A stretch of DNA of 64,000 nt from Fulvia fulva (GCF_020509005.1 NC_063012.1:6820001-6884000), one strand, 5' to 3'; counted from the stretch's first letter, positions 32,601 through 43,639 are shown. The notes: a model not told the origin generated them from the letters alone. Numbers and translations: made by a program.

Positions 32601-32948
32601 AGTAGCATAGCAACCCAACTGCGAAGCGAACACATCGGCCTCCAGGGGTACCTATCATGGAGGAAGGTCCCAGGATACACGAATACTAGCTGCCCCTGCG
32701 GCTATCGCTCCCAGAACGTACGGCACGCACTCCTCGTCTGTCCGAGGTGGTCGCTAGGAAGGGGGGAGTGGATGGTAAAGGCGAGGAACCGGACGATTGG
32801 GGCACTTCTTAACAACGCTGAAGACCTACGGCGCATTACGAACTGGATACTAGAGAAGGGCTGGCTAGAACAGTACCGCCTAGTAGGAGCAGTGCAGGAA
32901 GAGAGGACACGACGCAGCGCGACGAGACCGGCTAGGAGCGGGGGCTAA
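29631..32948 (+). CDS. LINE B3 ORF2: endonuclease-reverse transcriptase
   Basis: 1105 residues from ATG 29631 (MPMTSLDTLSIIQYNVN). A second ATG at 29637 is also possible, and an in-frame TTG lies at 29625. Domains in order: apurinic-type endonuclease (about 10-230) with YNVN, IQEPWIN, GDFNIHHPSW, IDLSWI and SSDHMPV; a linker; RT (about 440-720) with KAPGPDGIPNELL, SYRPIALLNTLGK, LSLDISGAFDYV, GIPQGSTLAPILF and catalytic FVDD near 686; thumb; and a C-terminal CPCGYRSQNVRHALLVC motif near 1020. No RNase H domain is evident. It nicks target DNA and reverse-transcribes its RNA in place. Length fits Tad-type ORF2 (about 1100-1200). Confidence 0.94.
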   Translation: MPMTSLDTLSIIQYNVNHSKDIVQNHFLHEADPRVHHVLAIQEPWINPHYKRPTTCKSPGYTTCLRGDGRPRTCFYVSKDILESDWEVVYYADEEGGGDITSLHVGSTWIHNLYMQPPASRSSRDLGVCRHLDSALKRQGCHIVVGDFNIHHPSWESLMQPHPIADEVLDLMASNAIALNTPKDLGTWKRGGLQGTIDLSWISDSHYHTVTYCGIEHELEASSDHMPVRTSIATQIQRTPARTPKPNWGKAHWANIQAYLDDSKRLVQIAQQQYNSKDEIDEAVQGLTDEIRKATSLHVPLAQPTTWSKPYWTPECTAVVREARRARRVWTSSHSEEAWNVYREACQQKKAIIRREKAVGWRATVEEIAGKPERMWKLAKWARQDPTQGPSFSIPALQSPSGPVSDPEAKARLLASKFFPPPVEADLSDINSSTPLAPSIAVQQEVSEGEVTAVLRKLPAKKAPGPDGIPNELLKKCRDQLAPAVAAIFNACLQTGYHPIAFKQSTTVVLRKPQKEDYTQVKSYRPIALLNTLGKALEKLVATRLSEAAEEHSLLPDTQMGARPQRSTLSAMELITSQVKAIWYKNRDKVASLLSLDISGAFDYVSHPRLLYILRSKGLPEWLVNFVRSYLQNRSTSILVGQYRSPFQAVHTGIPQGSTLAPILFLFFMATLLPALESQNTAASGFVDDTNILAWSSSTEENCRLLEEKHKICEDWARRHGARFAPEKYNLIHFTRRPRFHNMQASIQIQGHTTNPANQLRILGLWVDPALRWRKHVQAILRKAEQNMASCQRLTASTWGADFRQSRLLYTAIVRPVLTYGSQVWSLGERACPSKGLVAPLAKIQNQCLRKVTGAYKSTPTRMLEHETAIPPIDLYIQGLRTSYLGKSAQYPVQKVIASAVARARESVPAHKGIRPGNEPNYRARDEQLATQWEGEKSFVEQLWKERWNNQVVGHSGRPQPAGQPKEWSATKSAVKHPPKLIHYRLTRAQSSIATQLRSEHIGLQGYLSWRKVPGYTNTSCPCGYRSQNVRHALLVCPRWSLGRGEWMVKARNRTIGALLNNAEDLRRITNWILEKGWLEQYRLVGAVQEERTRRSATRPARSGG

Positions 32949-33018
32949 CGGGGTAGTGACATGGACTACGTACGTTCAGAGGGAAAGCTAATCTAGACAA
33001 GGAGTAGTCGGGGGCGGG

Positions 33019-33121
33019 AAGGGTTTTCACCTATTCGGGTTTCCCTTTGTACATAACAATAGATATATACCTGCATAGGCCGGATAGGGTCCTAGAACAG
33101 GGGAATGACAAATCTATCTAT
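33019..33121 (+). promoter_or_regulatory. LINE B3 3'-terminal hairpin, end motif and ATCT tail
   Basis: AAGGG (33019-33023) and CCCTT (33043-33047) close a loop starting TTTTCACC and ending GGGTTT. The end motif GCATAGGCCGGATAGGG begins near 33073; AATGACAA precedes three ATCT units. Confidence 0.6.
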
Positions 33122-33136
33122 CTATATATCTAGGGA
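33122..33136. repeat. TSD of LINE B3, right copy
   Basis: CTATATATCTAGGGA; see 28112-28126. Confidence 0.92.
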
Positions 33137-33518
33137 CTGTACATCGACTACGAGACGGTACGCGAACTGTCCGGGGCACTACCTATCGTATAGTACGGAA
33201 TGCCTATAGCGGAAACTAGCGAAAAACAAGGCAATTACAAACAGAACCGTCGCCCTAAGATTCTACGGCGACCGTAAGGCTAGCCTATACCGGAACTAAC
33301 TAGCGGCGGTCGGGTATAAGCGCCCTAGGGCCGAGAACGATATAAAGGATACGTAACCTAGGGCGTACGGGAGGCTACGTACTCTACTAGCTACGGCGAG
33401 GGAATCTAACTAGGCCCGGCTCCCCTTTAGTATATAGCCGATAGGCGTAGACTAGGACGTATAGGGCAGTAGGACATAGGACGATATAGAGGAAATGATT
33501 GTCGATACCGATAACTAG
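33137..33518 (+). pseudogene. LINE B2 ORF1, second part
   Basis: Continues ORF1 after the B3 insertion: second and third zinc knuckles and acidic tail. It ends at TAG 33516-33518, exactly where B3 predicts. RIP stops and Cys/His to Tyr changes. Confidence 0.87.
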
Positions 33519-36500
33519 CCTCGACACGCTTAGCATTATCTAGTATAACGTTAACTATAGTAAGGATATAGTCTAGAACCATTTCCTATACGAGGCGGAC
33601 CCGCGCGTCCACTATATCCTTATAATCTAGGAGCTATAGATTAACCCGTACTATAAGAGACTAACGACCTACAAGTCACTAGGCTATACGACATACCTAC
33701 GAGGCGACGGCAGACCCCGTACGTGCTTCTATATTAGCAAGGATATACTAGAATCCGACTAGGAGGTAGTGTACTACGTAGACGAAGAAGGCGGGGGCGA
33801 TATTACCTCCCTCTACGTAGGTAGCACCTAGATATACAACCTATATATACAACCGCTAGCCTCGAGGTCTAGCCGCGACCTAGGGGTCTATAGACACCTA
33901 GACAGTACGCTTAAGAGACAAGGGTACTACATCGTAGTAGGAGACTTCAATATATACTACCCTTCCTAGGAAAGCCTTATATAGCCGTACCCTATAGCCG
34001 ACGAAGTACTCGACTTGATAGCGAGCAACGTAATTGCCCTTAATACCCCGAGGGACCTAGGTACCTAGAAGAGAGGGGGACTCTAAGGCACGATCGACCT
34101 CTCCTAGATCTTAGATAGCCACTACTATACGGTAACCTACTATAGGATCGAACATAAACTCGAGGCGTCGTTAGACTATATACTAGTCAGGACCTCTATT
34201 ACGATATAGATATAACATATACTAGCGAGAACCCCTAAGCCAAACTAGGGAAAGGCCTACTAGGCTAACATCTAGGCGTACCTCGATAACTCTAAGAGGC
34301 TAGTCTAGATCGCGTAGTAGTAATATAACAGTAAAGACGAGATAGACGAAGTAGTCTAGGGGTTGATAGACGAAATAAGAAAAGCGACCTTACTTTACGT
34401 TCCGCTTGCCTAACTAACGATATAGTCTAAACTATACTAGACACCGGAGTGCACTACGGTAGTAAGAGAAGCAAGGAGGGCCCGCCGGGTATAGACGAAC
34501 AGCTATAGCGAGGAGGCCTAGAACGTATATAGGGAGGTATACTAATAGAAGAAAGCTATAATACGAAGGGAGAAAGTAGTCGGCTAGAGGGCTATAGTAG
34601 AAGAAATCGCCGGCAAGCTAGAGAGGATGTAGAAGCTAGCGAAATGGGCCCGACAGGACCCTATATAGGGCCCCTCCTTCTCTATCCTAGCGCTATAATC
34701 GCCTAGTAGCCCGGTTAGCGACCCCGAGGCTAAGGCGCGTCTACTAGCTAGTAAGTTCTTCCCGCCCCTAGTCGAGGCTAATCTAAGCGACATAAACAGC
34801 TCTACTCCCCTAGCCCCTAGTATCGCGGTCTAATAGGAGGTGTCCGAGGGAGAAGTTGCCGCTATACTAAGGAAGTTGCCGGCGAAGAAAGCCCCGGGGC
34901 CGGATAGGATCCTAAACGAGCTACTAAAGAAGTATAGAGATCAACTAGCCCTAGTAGTTATAGCGATCTTTAACGCCTACCTACAGACCGGATACCACCC
35001 GATAGCTTTTAAACAATCGACGATAGTGGTCCTACGTAAGCCGTAAAAGGAAGACTATACGTAGGTAAAGTCGTACCGCCCAATTACGCTCCTTAACACT
35101 CTTAGGAAGGCGCTTAAGAAGCTGGTTATAACGAGACTCTCCGAGGCGGTAGAGGAACACTCCCTACTCCCGGATACCTAGATAGGTACGCGCCTATAGC
35201 GATCGACGCTATCCGCGATAGAACTTATCACCTCTTAGGTAAAGGCTATCTAGTATAAGAATAGGGACAAGGTGGCTTCCTTACTTAGCCTAGATATATT
35301 AGGAGCCTTCGACTACGTGTTATACCCGCGGCTACTCTATATCCTAAGGTCGAAAGGACTCCCTAAGTGGCTTGTTAACTTCGTACGGTCCTACCTCCAA
35401 AACCGTAGTACGTCGATCCTAGTCGGCTAGTATAGAAGCCCATTTCAAGTAGTCTATACTAGAATCCCGTAAGGCTTAACGCTAGTACCTATTCTATTCC
35501 TCTTCTTTATAGCGACGCTACTCCTAGCCCTAGAATCCTAGAACACCGCTACGAGCGGCTTCGTAGACGACATAAATATCCTAGCGTAGTCTTCCTCGAC
35601 TAAGGAGAACTATAGGCTACTAGAAGAGAAGCATAAGATCTACGAGGACTAGGCTAGGAGGCACGGGGCTCGGTTTGCCCTAGAAAAGTACAATCTGATA
35701 TACTTTACGCACCGGCCACGGTTCTACAATATATAAGCTTCTATCTAGATATAGGGGCATACGACTAACCCGGCAAATCAGCTTAGGATCCTCGGACTAT
35801 AGGTAGACCCGGCGCTACGGTAGAGGAAGTACGTATAGGCAATATTACGGAAAGCTAAACAGAATATAGTATTATACTAGAGGCTCACTACGTCTATATA
35901 GGGGGCGGACTTCCGGTAGTTACGACTTCTATATACGGCTATTATACGGCCAGTCCTTACCTATAGTAGCCAAGTATAGTCCTTAGGCGAGAGGGCCTAC
36001 CTATCGAAGGGACTCGTCGCGCCGCTAGCGAAGATCTAAACCCAATGCCTAAGGAAGGTCACCGGGGCATATAAGTCAATACTAACGAGGATACTTAAGT
36101 ACGAGACCGCTATACCGCCGATCGACCTATATATCTAGGGACTACGGACCTCCTACTTAGGCAAGTCGGCATAGTACCTAGTATAGAAGGTTATAGCTAG
36201 TATAGTCGTACGGGCCCGCGAATTAGTACTAGCGTATAGGGGCATTCGACCCGGAAACGAGCCGAACTACCGGGTAAGGGACGAATAGCTAGTAATATAA
36301 TAGGAAGGTAAGAAATCGTTTATAGAGCAACTATAGAAAGAGAGGTAGAACAACTAGGTTATAGGGCATAGTAGACGCCCTTAGCTAGCGGGACAACCTA
36401 AGGAATAGTTAGCTACAAAATCCGCGGTCAAGCACCCCCCGAAGCTTATCTACTACCGCCTTACGAGGGCATAGAGTAGTATAGCAACCTAACTACGAAG

Positions 36501-36822
36501 CGAACACATCGACCTCTAGGGGTACCTATTATAGAGGAAGGTTCTAGGATATACGAATACTAGCTACCCCTACGGCTATCGCTCCTAGAACGTACGGTAC
36601 GTACTCCTCGTCTGTCCGAGGTGGTCGCTAGGAAGGGGGGAGTAGATAGTAAAGGCGAGGAACCGGACGATTAGGGCACTTCTTAACAACGCTAAGGACC
36701 TACGGCGCATTACGAACTAGATACTAGAGAAGGGCTGGCTAGAATAGTACCGCCTAGTAGGAGTAGTATAGGAAGAGAGGACACGACGTAGCGCGACGAG
36801 ACCGGCTAGGAGCGGGGGCTAA
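33505..36822 (+). pseudogene. LINE B2 ORF2, RIP-inactivated
   Basis: Collinear with B3 ORF2, 3318 bases, with TAA at 36820-36822. A 68-codon stretch at 34840-35046 is still open and reads KLPAKKAPGPDRILNELL, followed by KQSTIVVLRKP. TAG/TAA codons replace Gln and Trp elsewhere. The start ATG at 33505 is ATA. Confidence 0.88.
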
Positions 36823-36995
36823 CGGGGTAGTGATATAGACTATATACGTTCAGAGGGAAAGCTAAACTAGATAAGGAGTAGTCGGGGGCGGGAAGGGTTT
36901 TCACCTATTCGGGTTTCCCTTTGTATATATCAATAGATATATACCTATATAGGCCGGATAGGGTCCTAGAACAGGGGAATAACAAATCTATCTAT

Positions 36996-37010
36996 CTATT
37001 TAGGGGTTAC
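36996..37010. repeat. TSD of LINE B2, right copy
   Basis: CTATTTAGGGGTTAC; see 27003-27017. Confidence 0.85.
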
Positions 37011-39510
37011 TCTATCCGTTTCGGGATCGGCTTACCTACGCCTCCTATTTCCTAAATCTATACCCCGTATAATATAGCTAGTTTAATAATCGCCTTATAT
37101 ATTACTCTTGCCTTATCGAATGTTACTCCCTATATAGACGCCGTAAGCCTCTTTATCGAGGCTTTGTTAACTTACGGTCGACTCTAGGCTTTCTTAATCT
37201 ATATATTCTAGCTTAGCTTCGGGTCGAGCTAGATCCCTAGTACTCGTAGCTCCGCTAATAGCTTGGTCTCGTAGCCTTAGATTCTTACCGCCGCCTTTAT
37301 ATTATAGTATATCCTCGCTTTACTAAAGTGTATAAGCTAGTACTTTTTAGGGGCGAACCGGGCACTATACTTCTTTGCCTACTCCTCGTATTTCTTATGC
37401 CTATCTTTAAGGAGGCGACAGTTCTCTTCTATCGAGTCTAACTAGGCTAGAATGTTTATATCGTCTACAAATCCCGATACTAAGGTTTACGGAGAGGTGT
37501 GTAGGGGGATTAGATCAGACATAAATATTAGAAATAGGAAAGGGAAGAGAGTAGATCCCTAAGGTATTCTAGCCTCTACCTTTACCGGGTCGGACGTATA
37601 CCTCCTTAGGACTAGGTATGTCGTCCGTTCCTAGAGAAAAGAGTAGACGAACTTCGTTACCTACTAGGGGATGCCTTTCTACTATAGGATATGTATTAGC
37701 CTTTAGTATAAGACATTATTAAAGGCTCCTACGATATCGAGGGATAGTAAGGACGCCGCTCGGTTCCTACCGTAGTACTAGAGGGTCTGAATTTACTCCG
37801 TAATTAGCTCTATTACTATTAGTATCGATCGCTAGCTTCTTCCCCCTATCTATATTACTAGGAGTACGTAGTTGTCCTCGGCTAGCTACGTAAGTCTCTA
37901 GGCTACTATCTTTTCTAGGACCTTCCCTATCGTATTTAGAAGTGCTATTAGTCTATACGACTTGGGCTAAGTATAGTCTTCCTTCTATAGCTTACGTAGC
38001 ACTACTGTTATAGACTCTCTATACGGATTCGGGTGATATACTAGCCGTAGGTACGCGGTAAATAGGTATATAAGGCTTAGCGCGATCTCTTCTCTATACT
38101 CTTTTAGTAGTATATTTAGTATCCTATCTAGGCCTAGGGCTTTTCGTCCTTCTAGCTTAATTATAACTCCTATTACTATATTAGAGCTAACCGCCTAATC
38201 TATATCTAGAGGTTCCGGGTATATACTCGGGTCGATATCCGTAAGGTCTACCTCTACTTATATCGAAAAGAAATAGTCGACTAATACTTTTGCCTTAGCC
38301 CGGGGCGTAGTCTAGGTAATCTCTTCGCGGTCTACGATTAGAGGGAACTAAGTGGTTCGTTACTCTCTAGGTAGTCGTACCTATTTAGCTAGTCTCTATA
38401 TCTATTCCGGGTTTTCTATAACGAGCCCGATCGTCGCTCTCTAGTCCTATAGCTTATCGCGTCTTATCTATACCTTCTTCTCTTATGTCGCGCGATAGTA
38501 TTACTCCTACGTCTCTTAGGTATACTCCTTCGTCTACTATTACCTTACCCTTCTAGCCTCCTTTACCTTCGTAGAGTATTTAGGGGTCTAGAAGGCCTTC
38601 TACTATATTAAGGGCCGGAGTAACGGCGTATATTGTTCCGCTACTTACTATATAACCGAGGTAATCTATTCCGCTGCTTAATCTAGCTAAGCTATCGTCT
38701 CGAGTTCCCTATACTACGGTAGGTTCGCTATTAGGAAGTCTCTTATATCGTCCTAGTATACCTTCTTCTAGTTACGGCGTAGTTCGCTTACTAGCTCCTC
38801 TATCGCCTTTATCCCTAGCGTCGTTTAAATAGGGATATAGTCTAAGGAGACCTCTAGTACGTAGTTCGGTCGGTATTAGACTAGTCTCTCTTTAAGTTCT
38901 TGTAATAGAAAGTATAGGTCGATTATACTTATACTTATACGGGCCTTCTACGTCTCTATTTCCTTTAGTATTACTAAGGCTATTCTATAGCGTACGGTTA
39001 TGTCTAGTAGCTTTCCCCCTAGAAGCGCGTACGGGGGAGTAAAGTCGAGTCCCTACTATAGGTAGTAGAGGTTAAAGTCGCCGAGGAGTACTTACTTCGT
39101 GTCTTAGCTTAGGGCCCGCTCTAGGTAGGCGAGGGTTCCTAGTTCCCTACTAGTCCGACCCCGGGGTAGCGGGTTATAAACGTTATAGATCTAGATAGAG
39201 CCTTATATCGTATCGATCTAGATCAATATTATGTCTCCTAGGTTGCCCTACTATAGTAGTATAACCTTCTACGACTTAAGGTCTATAGTCTTACTTACGT
39301 ATATATATATCCTCGGGATAACGCCTCTTTCGCCCGCGATTACATAATAGTATCTCCGGTTATTATAAGTAGCTAGGAGTCCTACGTAGGGGTTGATCTA
39401 TAGTTCCTATACCGTAATAACGTAGTACTATAGCGGGTCTAGCTCTTATAGAAAGTAGCGCTATACCTTGTCCCTACTTTTATTTACGTTATACTATACG
39501 ATAGTAATGT
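37011..39510 (-). pseudogene. LINE C1 piece 3: ORF2 endonuclease and RT
   Basis: Minus-strand continuation of LINE C1. From 39510 leftward: an endonuclease start (YNVNKS-like), GDFN region near 39080, RT entry near 38130, an LDI(V)GAF motif near 37740 and FVDD near 37460. RIP stops throughout. The RT and C-terminal part aligns with plus-strand copy C2. Confidence 0.82.
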
Positions 39511-40740
39511 CGTCGTATAGTATTATTCGTTATCCGTAAGGTCTATTTCCGTACTAACCTACTATGCCCCCTAAGCCTATATCCCGCTATCCGGCTAGCC
39601 CTAGGGCTACTAGGGCGCCCTAAAGATTCGTATTTAGCCTAGTTTATTAGTAGCCTAGTTAAGGTGTCGAGGCCTAGTAGGAGGTAGATACGTTTAAGGT
39701 TAGGTTCCCTTATTCGTCTCTTCTACCCTCTTCCTCTTACTCGGCTCGAAGCCCTTATATACGGTAGGTCCCTCCTACTATCGTTAGGGGTACCTAGCTA
39801 GTATAGAGATCCTTACTTGTCTCGCTCGTTCTTATACTACTATTCTAGCTAGGTATTAGTTTGAATACGCTAGGTGCCTTCTACCGTAGTATATATACCT
39901 ACTCTCCTTTTTTAGGCATTCCCTTCCCTAGTATAGGCCTACGTAGTAAGGATACCTTAGGGTCTTCTCCCCGTATTTTAGGGCTATATAACCGTACTAT
40001 TAGTATTAGAAGTATTGTAGTACCCTATAGCTACTCTAATAGATCTCCGTGTCTATTCTCTTATAGTTCTAGAATAGCCTATTATCTAGTATCTAGTTAG
40101 CTTGTTCCGCCATCTCTACCTAGATAATAAGCGATAAATACGTCTTCTCTCGGTCTACTATCTTATATAACTATACCGCCTTTATTAGTCGTACTCCTAG
40201 AGATATGTTCTAGTTCTATACTTAGACGTAGGGAAGGTCTTCGACCTTAAATGTCCTAGGGACCCCGTAGGCGATAACGGTATACTATTAGTAGGAAACT
40301 CGTACCGACTTCGCGACTTTAGTAGTCTACTCCTTATAGGTCTCTAGTTTTTGTCTATTAGACTCTTATACGGTAAAGAGTCTTACTACGCCTATTGCCT
40401 CTACCTTCGCTCTAACTACCTCCTTTTAGCCGATTCTGTTAATAATCTCCTTGCTTATTAGGGCTACGATTTCTTATTTCTCCGCCGGATTAGTAATATA
40501 TAGGCGTACTATATTACTTGCCTTCGGAGAGGGTTAATTCTTACCTACTACTACTATTACCTATATAGTTAGTCTCTAGGCTACCTTCTGTATTACTTAT
40601 TAGATTGTCTTCGGGATTTAGTATAATAGCGCTTTTAGCGCTCCTAGTAGCTATACTATAGTGTTCTTATATACCCGGGCTAGGTATTTGTTATCCTATA
40701 GTAAGTTTTCCGCCTCCGTATATAGGGTCGTCTACGCTAT
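39510..40740 (-). pseudogene. LINE C1 ORF1: gag-like protein, RIP-inactivated
   Basis: Minus-strand frame from a probable start at 40740 (ATA for ATG) to the ORF2 junction near 39510. The knuckle region lies around 39940-40030, with Tyr at former Cys and His positions. About 410 codons, the usual size for these LINE ORF1 proteins. The 5' end of the element is somewhere near 40800; no TSD match to 19830 was found. Confidence 0.7.
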
Positions 40741-40799
40741 ATTGTTTGTCGTTAGCCTCTACTTTCTATATAGTAGGCCGGTCGACGACGAGAATCACC

Positions 40800-41856
40800 T
40801 ATACGTAGTGTCGGCTACGAACCTCTCGTCTAGCTACGAGAGAGCTAAGTATTCTTACGCTAGAGCGTCGTAGGCGCGACGGGCGCGTAACGTAGGCGAA
40901 GCCGCGGCGAATAGAGGACTACTAGCAAAACGGGTATAAAAACTATCCGACGAGCGTGTACTCGTATCGGGAGCGAGTCCCTCTTCTTTCTACGTATAAG
41001 AAGGGCGCGGAACCGTGGCCTATACGCTCGATAGGACACCTCTAGTATAAGTGTAGAATTTTCACCTCCGGAGACCGTAAACCGAGCGGGCTAAGCGACG
41101 AATATTAGACGAGCGGACTACAGAACAACAACTGAGCGGACTATATAACGGCGTCGAGCGGACTACGAAACAATCTAGTGTTTGCTAGCGGGCAATACGG
41201 TGGGTAGGTAGACACGCGACGAAGCCTATAAGGGCCTATTAAACACCCGGTATAGGAACGAGGGTTTTGCCTAAGGCACTGCCTGTCCCGCTACATAACG
41301 CACCTAGTCTAATATAGTAGATTGCGACGAGGAAAAGACGATAGCCTAAGCAAGGAAAAGACGGCTATTAGGACGGGGAAAAGACGTATAATACAAGTGG
41401 ATTAGTTCTGTAATCGGGGAGGATCGAGGGCAGGGTAATAAGGAACTTTATATTAGTTAGTAGGTAGAAACGTAAGGAGTACGCTGCCCGGCGTAGTGTG
41501 TGCCCCGAGCAAACCTACGAGGTATAGACGGCCGCTTTCTAGAGATAGGCTACGGTAACGCGAAGGGCGTCAAAACCTAGGGCGTAGTATACACTAGTAG
41601 CGACAGCTAACACTATCTATATAGCCCGAGAGGACGCATACGTATGTCGGTTAATAGAGAGCACTAAAGGGCTTAGGCCTATAGAGGTGGATATTAGCTT
41701 AAGGAGCAAATAGGGAGGGAGGGTATAGAGGGAAGCTTTTACTCCGGGCTAACCTCTCGAAACGAGGCTACACGGTAGTACTAGATAAGTAGGAAAGCGC
41801 GGTTAAGACTTGTCACCTTATCTCGTAGCTAGCTTACTAAATACGATTCCTTCCTT
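40800..41856. other. Unassigned DNA with weak RIP and short interspersed repeats
   Basis: About 1 kb between LINE C1 and LINE C2 with no long ORF and no match to other elements here. It keeps more CpA/TpG than its neighbours. Two short motifs recur at 22-27 base spacing: GAGCGGRCTA at 41084, 41111, 41134 and 41156, and GGAAAAGACG at 41331, 41353 and 41377. A TATA-like GTATAAAAAC lies near 40936. It could be an old LTR, a LINE 5' UTR, or single-copy DNA. Confidence 0.4.
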
Positions 41857-43479
41857 GCCCTCGACATCGTAGAGGCCTTCGACAACGTCTTATACCAAAG
41901 GCTAATACATATCCTATAGTAGAAAGGCATCCCCTAGTAGGCAACGTCGTTCGTCTTCTCCTTTCTCTAGGAACGGACGACATACCTAGTCCTAGGAAGG
42001 TACACGTCCGACCCGGTAAAGGTAGAGACTAGAATACCTTAGGGATCTACTCTCTCCCCTATCCTGTTTCTAATATTTATGTCGGATCTAATCCCCCTAC
42101 TCACCTCTCCGCAAACCTTAGTATCGGGGTTCGTAGACGATACAAACATCCTAGCCTAGTCAGACTCGACAGAAGAGAACTGTCGCCTCCTTAAAGATAG
42201 GCACAAGAAATACGAGGAGTAGGCAAAGAAGTATAGTGCCCGGTTCGCCCCTAAAAAGTACCAACTTATACACTTTAGTAAAGCGAGAACACACTATAAT
42301 ATAAAGGCGGCGGTAAGAATCTAAGGCTACGAGACCAAGCTATTAGCGGAGCTACGAGTACTAGGGATCTAGCTCGACCCGAAGCTAAGCTAGAATATAT
42401 AGATTAAGAAAGCCTAGAGTCGACCGTAAGTTAACAAAGCCTCGATAAAGAGGCCTACGGTATCTATATAGGGAGCAACATTCGACAAGGTAAGAGTAAT
42501 GTATAAGGCGATCGTCAGACTAGCTATATTGTACGGGGTATAGATTTAGGGAACAGGAGGCGTAGGCAAGCCGATCCCGAAACGGATAGAGCAACCCCTA
42601 AATAGGACATAGGTAGGGAACCTACGTAGGGTACTAGGCGTATATAAGACAACGTTAATAAGCACGGTAGAAATGGAGACAGGAATACTACTAATCGGCC
42701 AGTACATCCGGGGAATGAGAATTCAATACGCGGTAAAGACGACAGGTTACCTAGCACAAACCACGATCTAGGAGGCAAAGAATAAGATAGAAAGCCGCTA
42801 CCGGAGAGGGGTAGGATATAGGACAAGCTAAAAAGAGGATGACCTTACTACCTTTACGGCCGTATAGACAAGCACCGAATGGCTAGCACGAAAGGAGGAG
42901 GAGCGTAGGACTCGCTAGGCCGGCGGGAGCAAGGCTAAGACCCAAAACCTAGCGGAATAGATAGCGAGCTACCTATAGGAGCAGGACTGGAAAAGGAAGC
43001 CCCCTAAGACAACAGGCCCGATAGCGCTCCGAGCCTTCTAGAGACACAATTACTAGCTATATAGGGACCTGACAAGGGCCGAAGCAAGCATAGCGATCTA
43101 AATTAGGTCCGAACACATTGGATTAAGGGCCTACCTATTTAGGAGACGCGCACTAGACATCTATAGCCCAGCCTACTAGTATGGCTACCTATCGTAAAAC
43201 CTAGAACATATACTACTACGATGCCCGTAGTGGGCGAGAGGCAGGGGAAATTGGAGGCACTAAGCGGGAAGGAGAGACTACAAGTCAATTATTAGGGACA
43301 AAGGCAATATTCGCCGAATCTCTCGGTAGATACTATAGTAGGGATACCTCTAGTAGTTTAGCCTCGCGAGCGAGACGGAGGAGTGGATAGACAAGAGGCG
43401 GAAGCGAGGGGGGTTATAGATAGGGTAGTCATTAGGGCAGGCCTATAATACTAGCGCACCCCTAACAAGGGAAATTTAA
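41857..43479 (+). pseudogene. LINE C2 ORF2, RT palm to C-terminus
   Basis: Reads LALDIVEAFDNVLYQRLIHIL, then a GIPQGS-like segment with a stop, the catalytic box GFVDDTNILA near 42130-42155, a thumb, and a C-terminal Cys/His region near 43170-43215. Stop TAA at 43477-43479. Interrupted by RIP TAG codons. The N-terminal endonuclease and first part of RT are missing. Confidence 0.83.
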
Positions 43480-43515
43480 GACGACAACGAGGAGGAAAAG
43501 ACAGGCGGGAAGGAG

Positions 43516-43615
43516 GAGGGGTTTTCACTAACACGGTTTCCCCTCTATATATACAAAAAACAAGATAGTATAGCTATATAGGCCAAAGGGCACTACAACA
43601 GCTTAATGAAATATC
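43516..43615 (+). promoter_or_regulatory. LINE C2 3'-terminal hairpin, end motif and ATCT tail
   Basis: GAGGGG (43516-43521) pairs with CCCCTC (43540-43545) around a loop starting TTTTCACT and ending CGGTTT. The end motif TATAGGCCAAAGGGCACTAC follows near 43577, then AATGAAAT and ATCT units. Confidence 0.6.
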
Positions 43616-43639
43616 TATCTATCTATATAGTAGGCCTTA

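Larger units (their letters stand above)
28127..33121 (+). mobile_element. LINE family B, copy B3, intact, about 5.0 kb
   Basis: Complete Tad-like non-LTR retrotransposon with both ORFs open, a 15-bp perfect TSD and an ATCT tail. It is unmutated by RIP and inserted in its own RIP-mutated relative B2. The family start is 28168; the 41 bases before it (28127-28167) are not in B1 or B2. It is the best candidate in the window for an autonomous, recently mobile LINE. Confidence 0.95.
27018..36995 (+). mobile_element. LINE family B, copy B2, RIP-mutated, split by B3
   Basis: Two parts: 27018-28126 and 33137-36995, separated by B3. Fourteen extra bases (27018-27031) precede the family start ATCGATCTCT at 27032. 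Joined, it is collinear with B3 with no length change in either ORF. Nearly all CpA/TpG are TpA. It sits inside LINE C1 with a 15-bp TSD and ends in three ATCT units. Confidence 0.92.
41857..43620 (+). mobile_element. LINE family C, copy C2, 5' truncated, RIP-mutated
   Basis: Starts abruptly inside the RT palm and runs to an ATCT tail. 5' truncation is typical of LINE insertions. RIP-mutated, but the 3' UTR is well preserved. It provides the reference that confirms how Gypsy-1 and B2 interrupt C1. Confidence 0.85.

Noticed and set aside
41084..41386. A CRISPR-like array
   Set aside because: The repeats are only 10 bases, imperfect and few, and the host is a fungus.
40800..41856. A host protein-coding gene between LINE C1 and C2
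   Set aside because: No frame longer than about 70 codons, no recognisable motif and no splice pattern that I could support.
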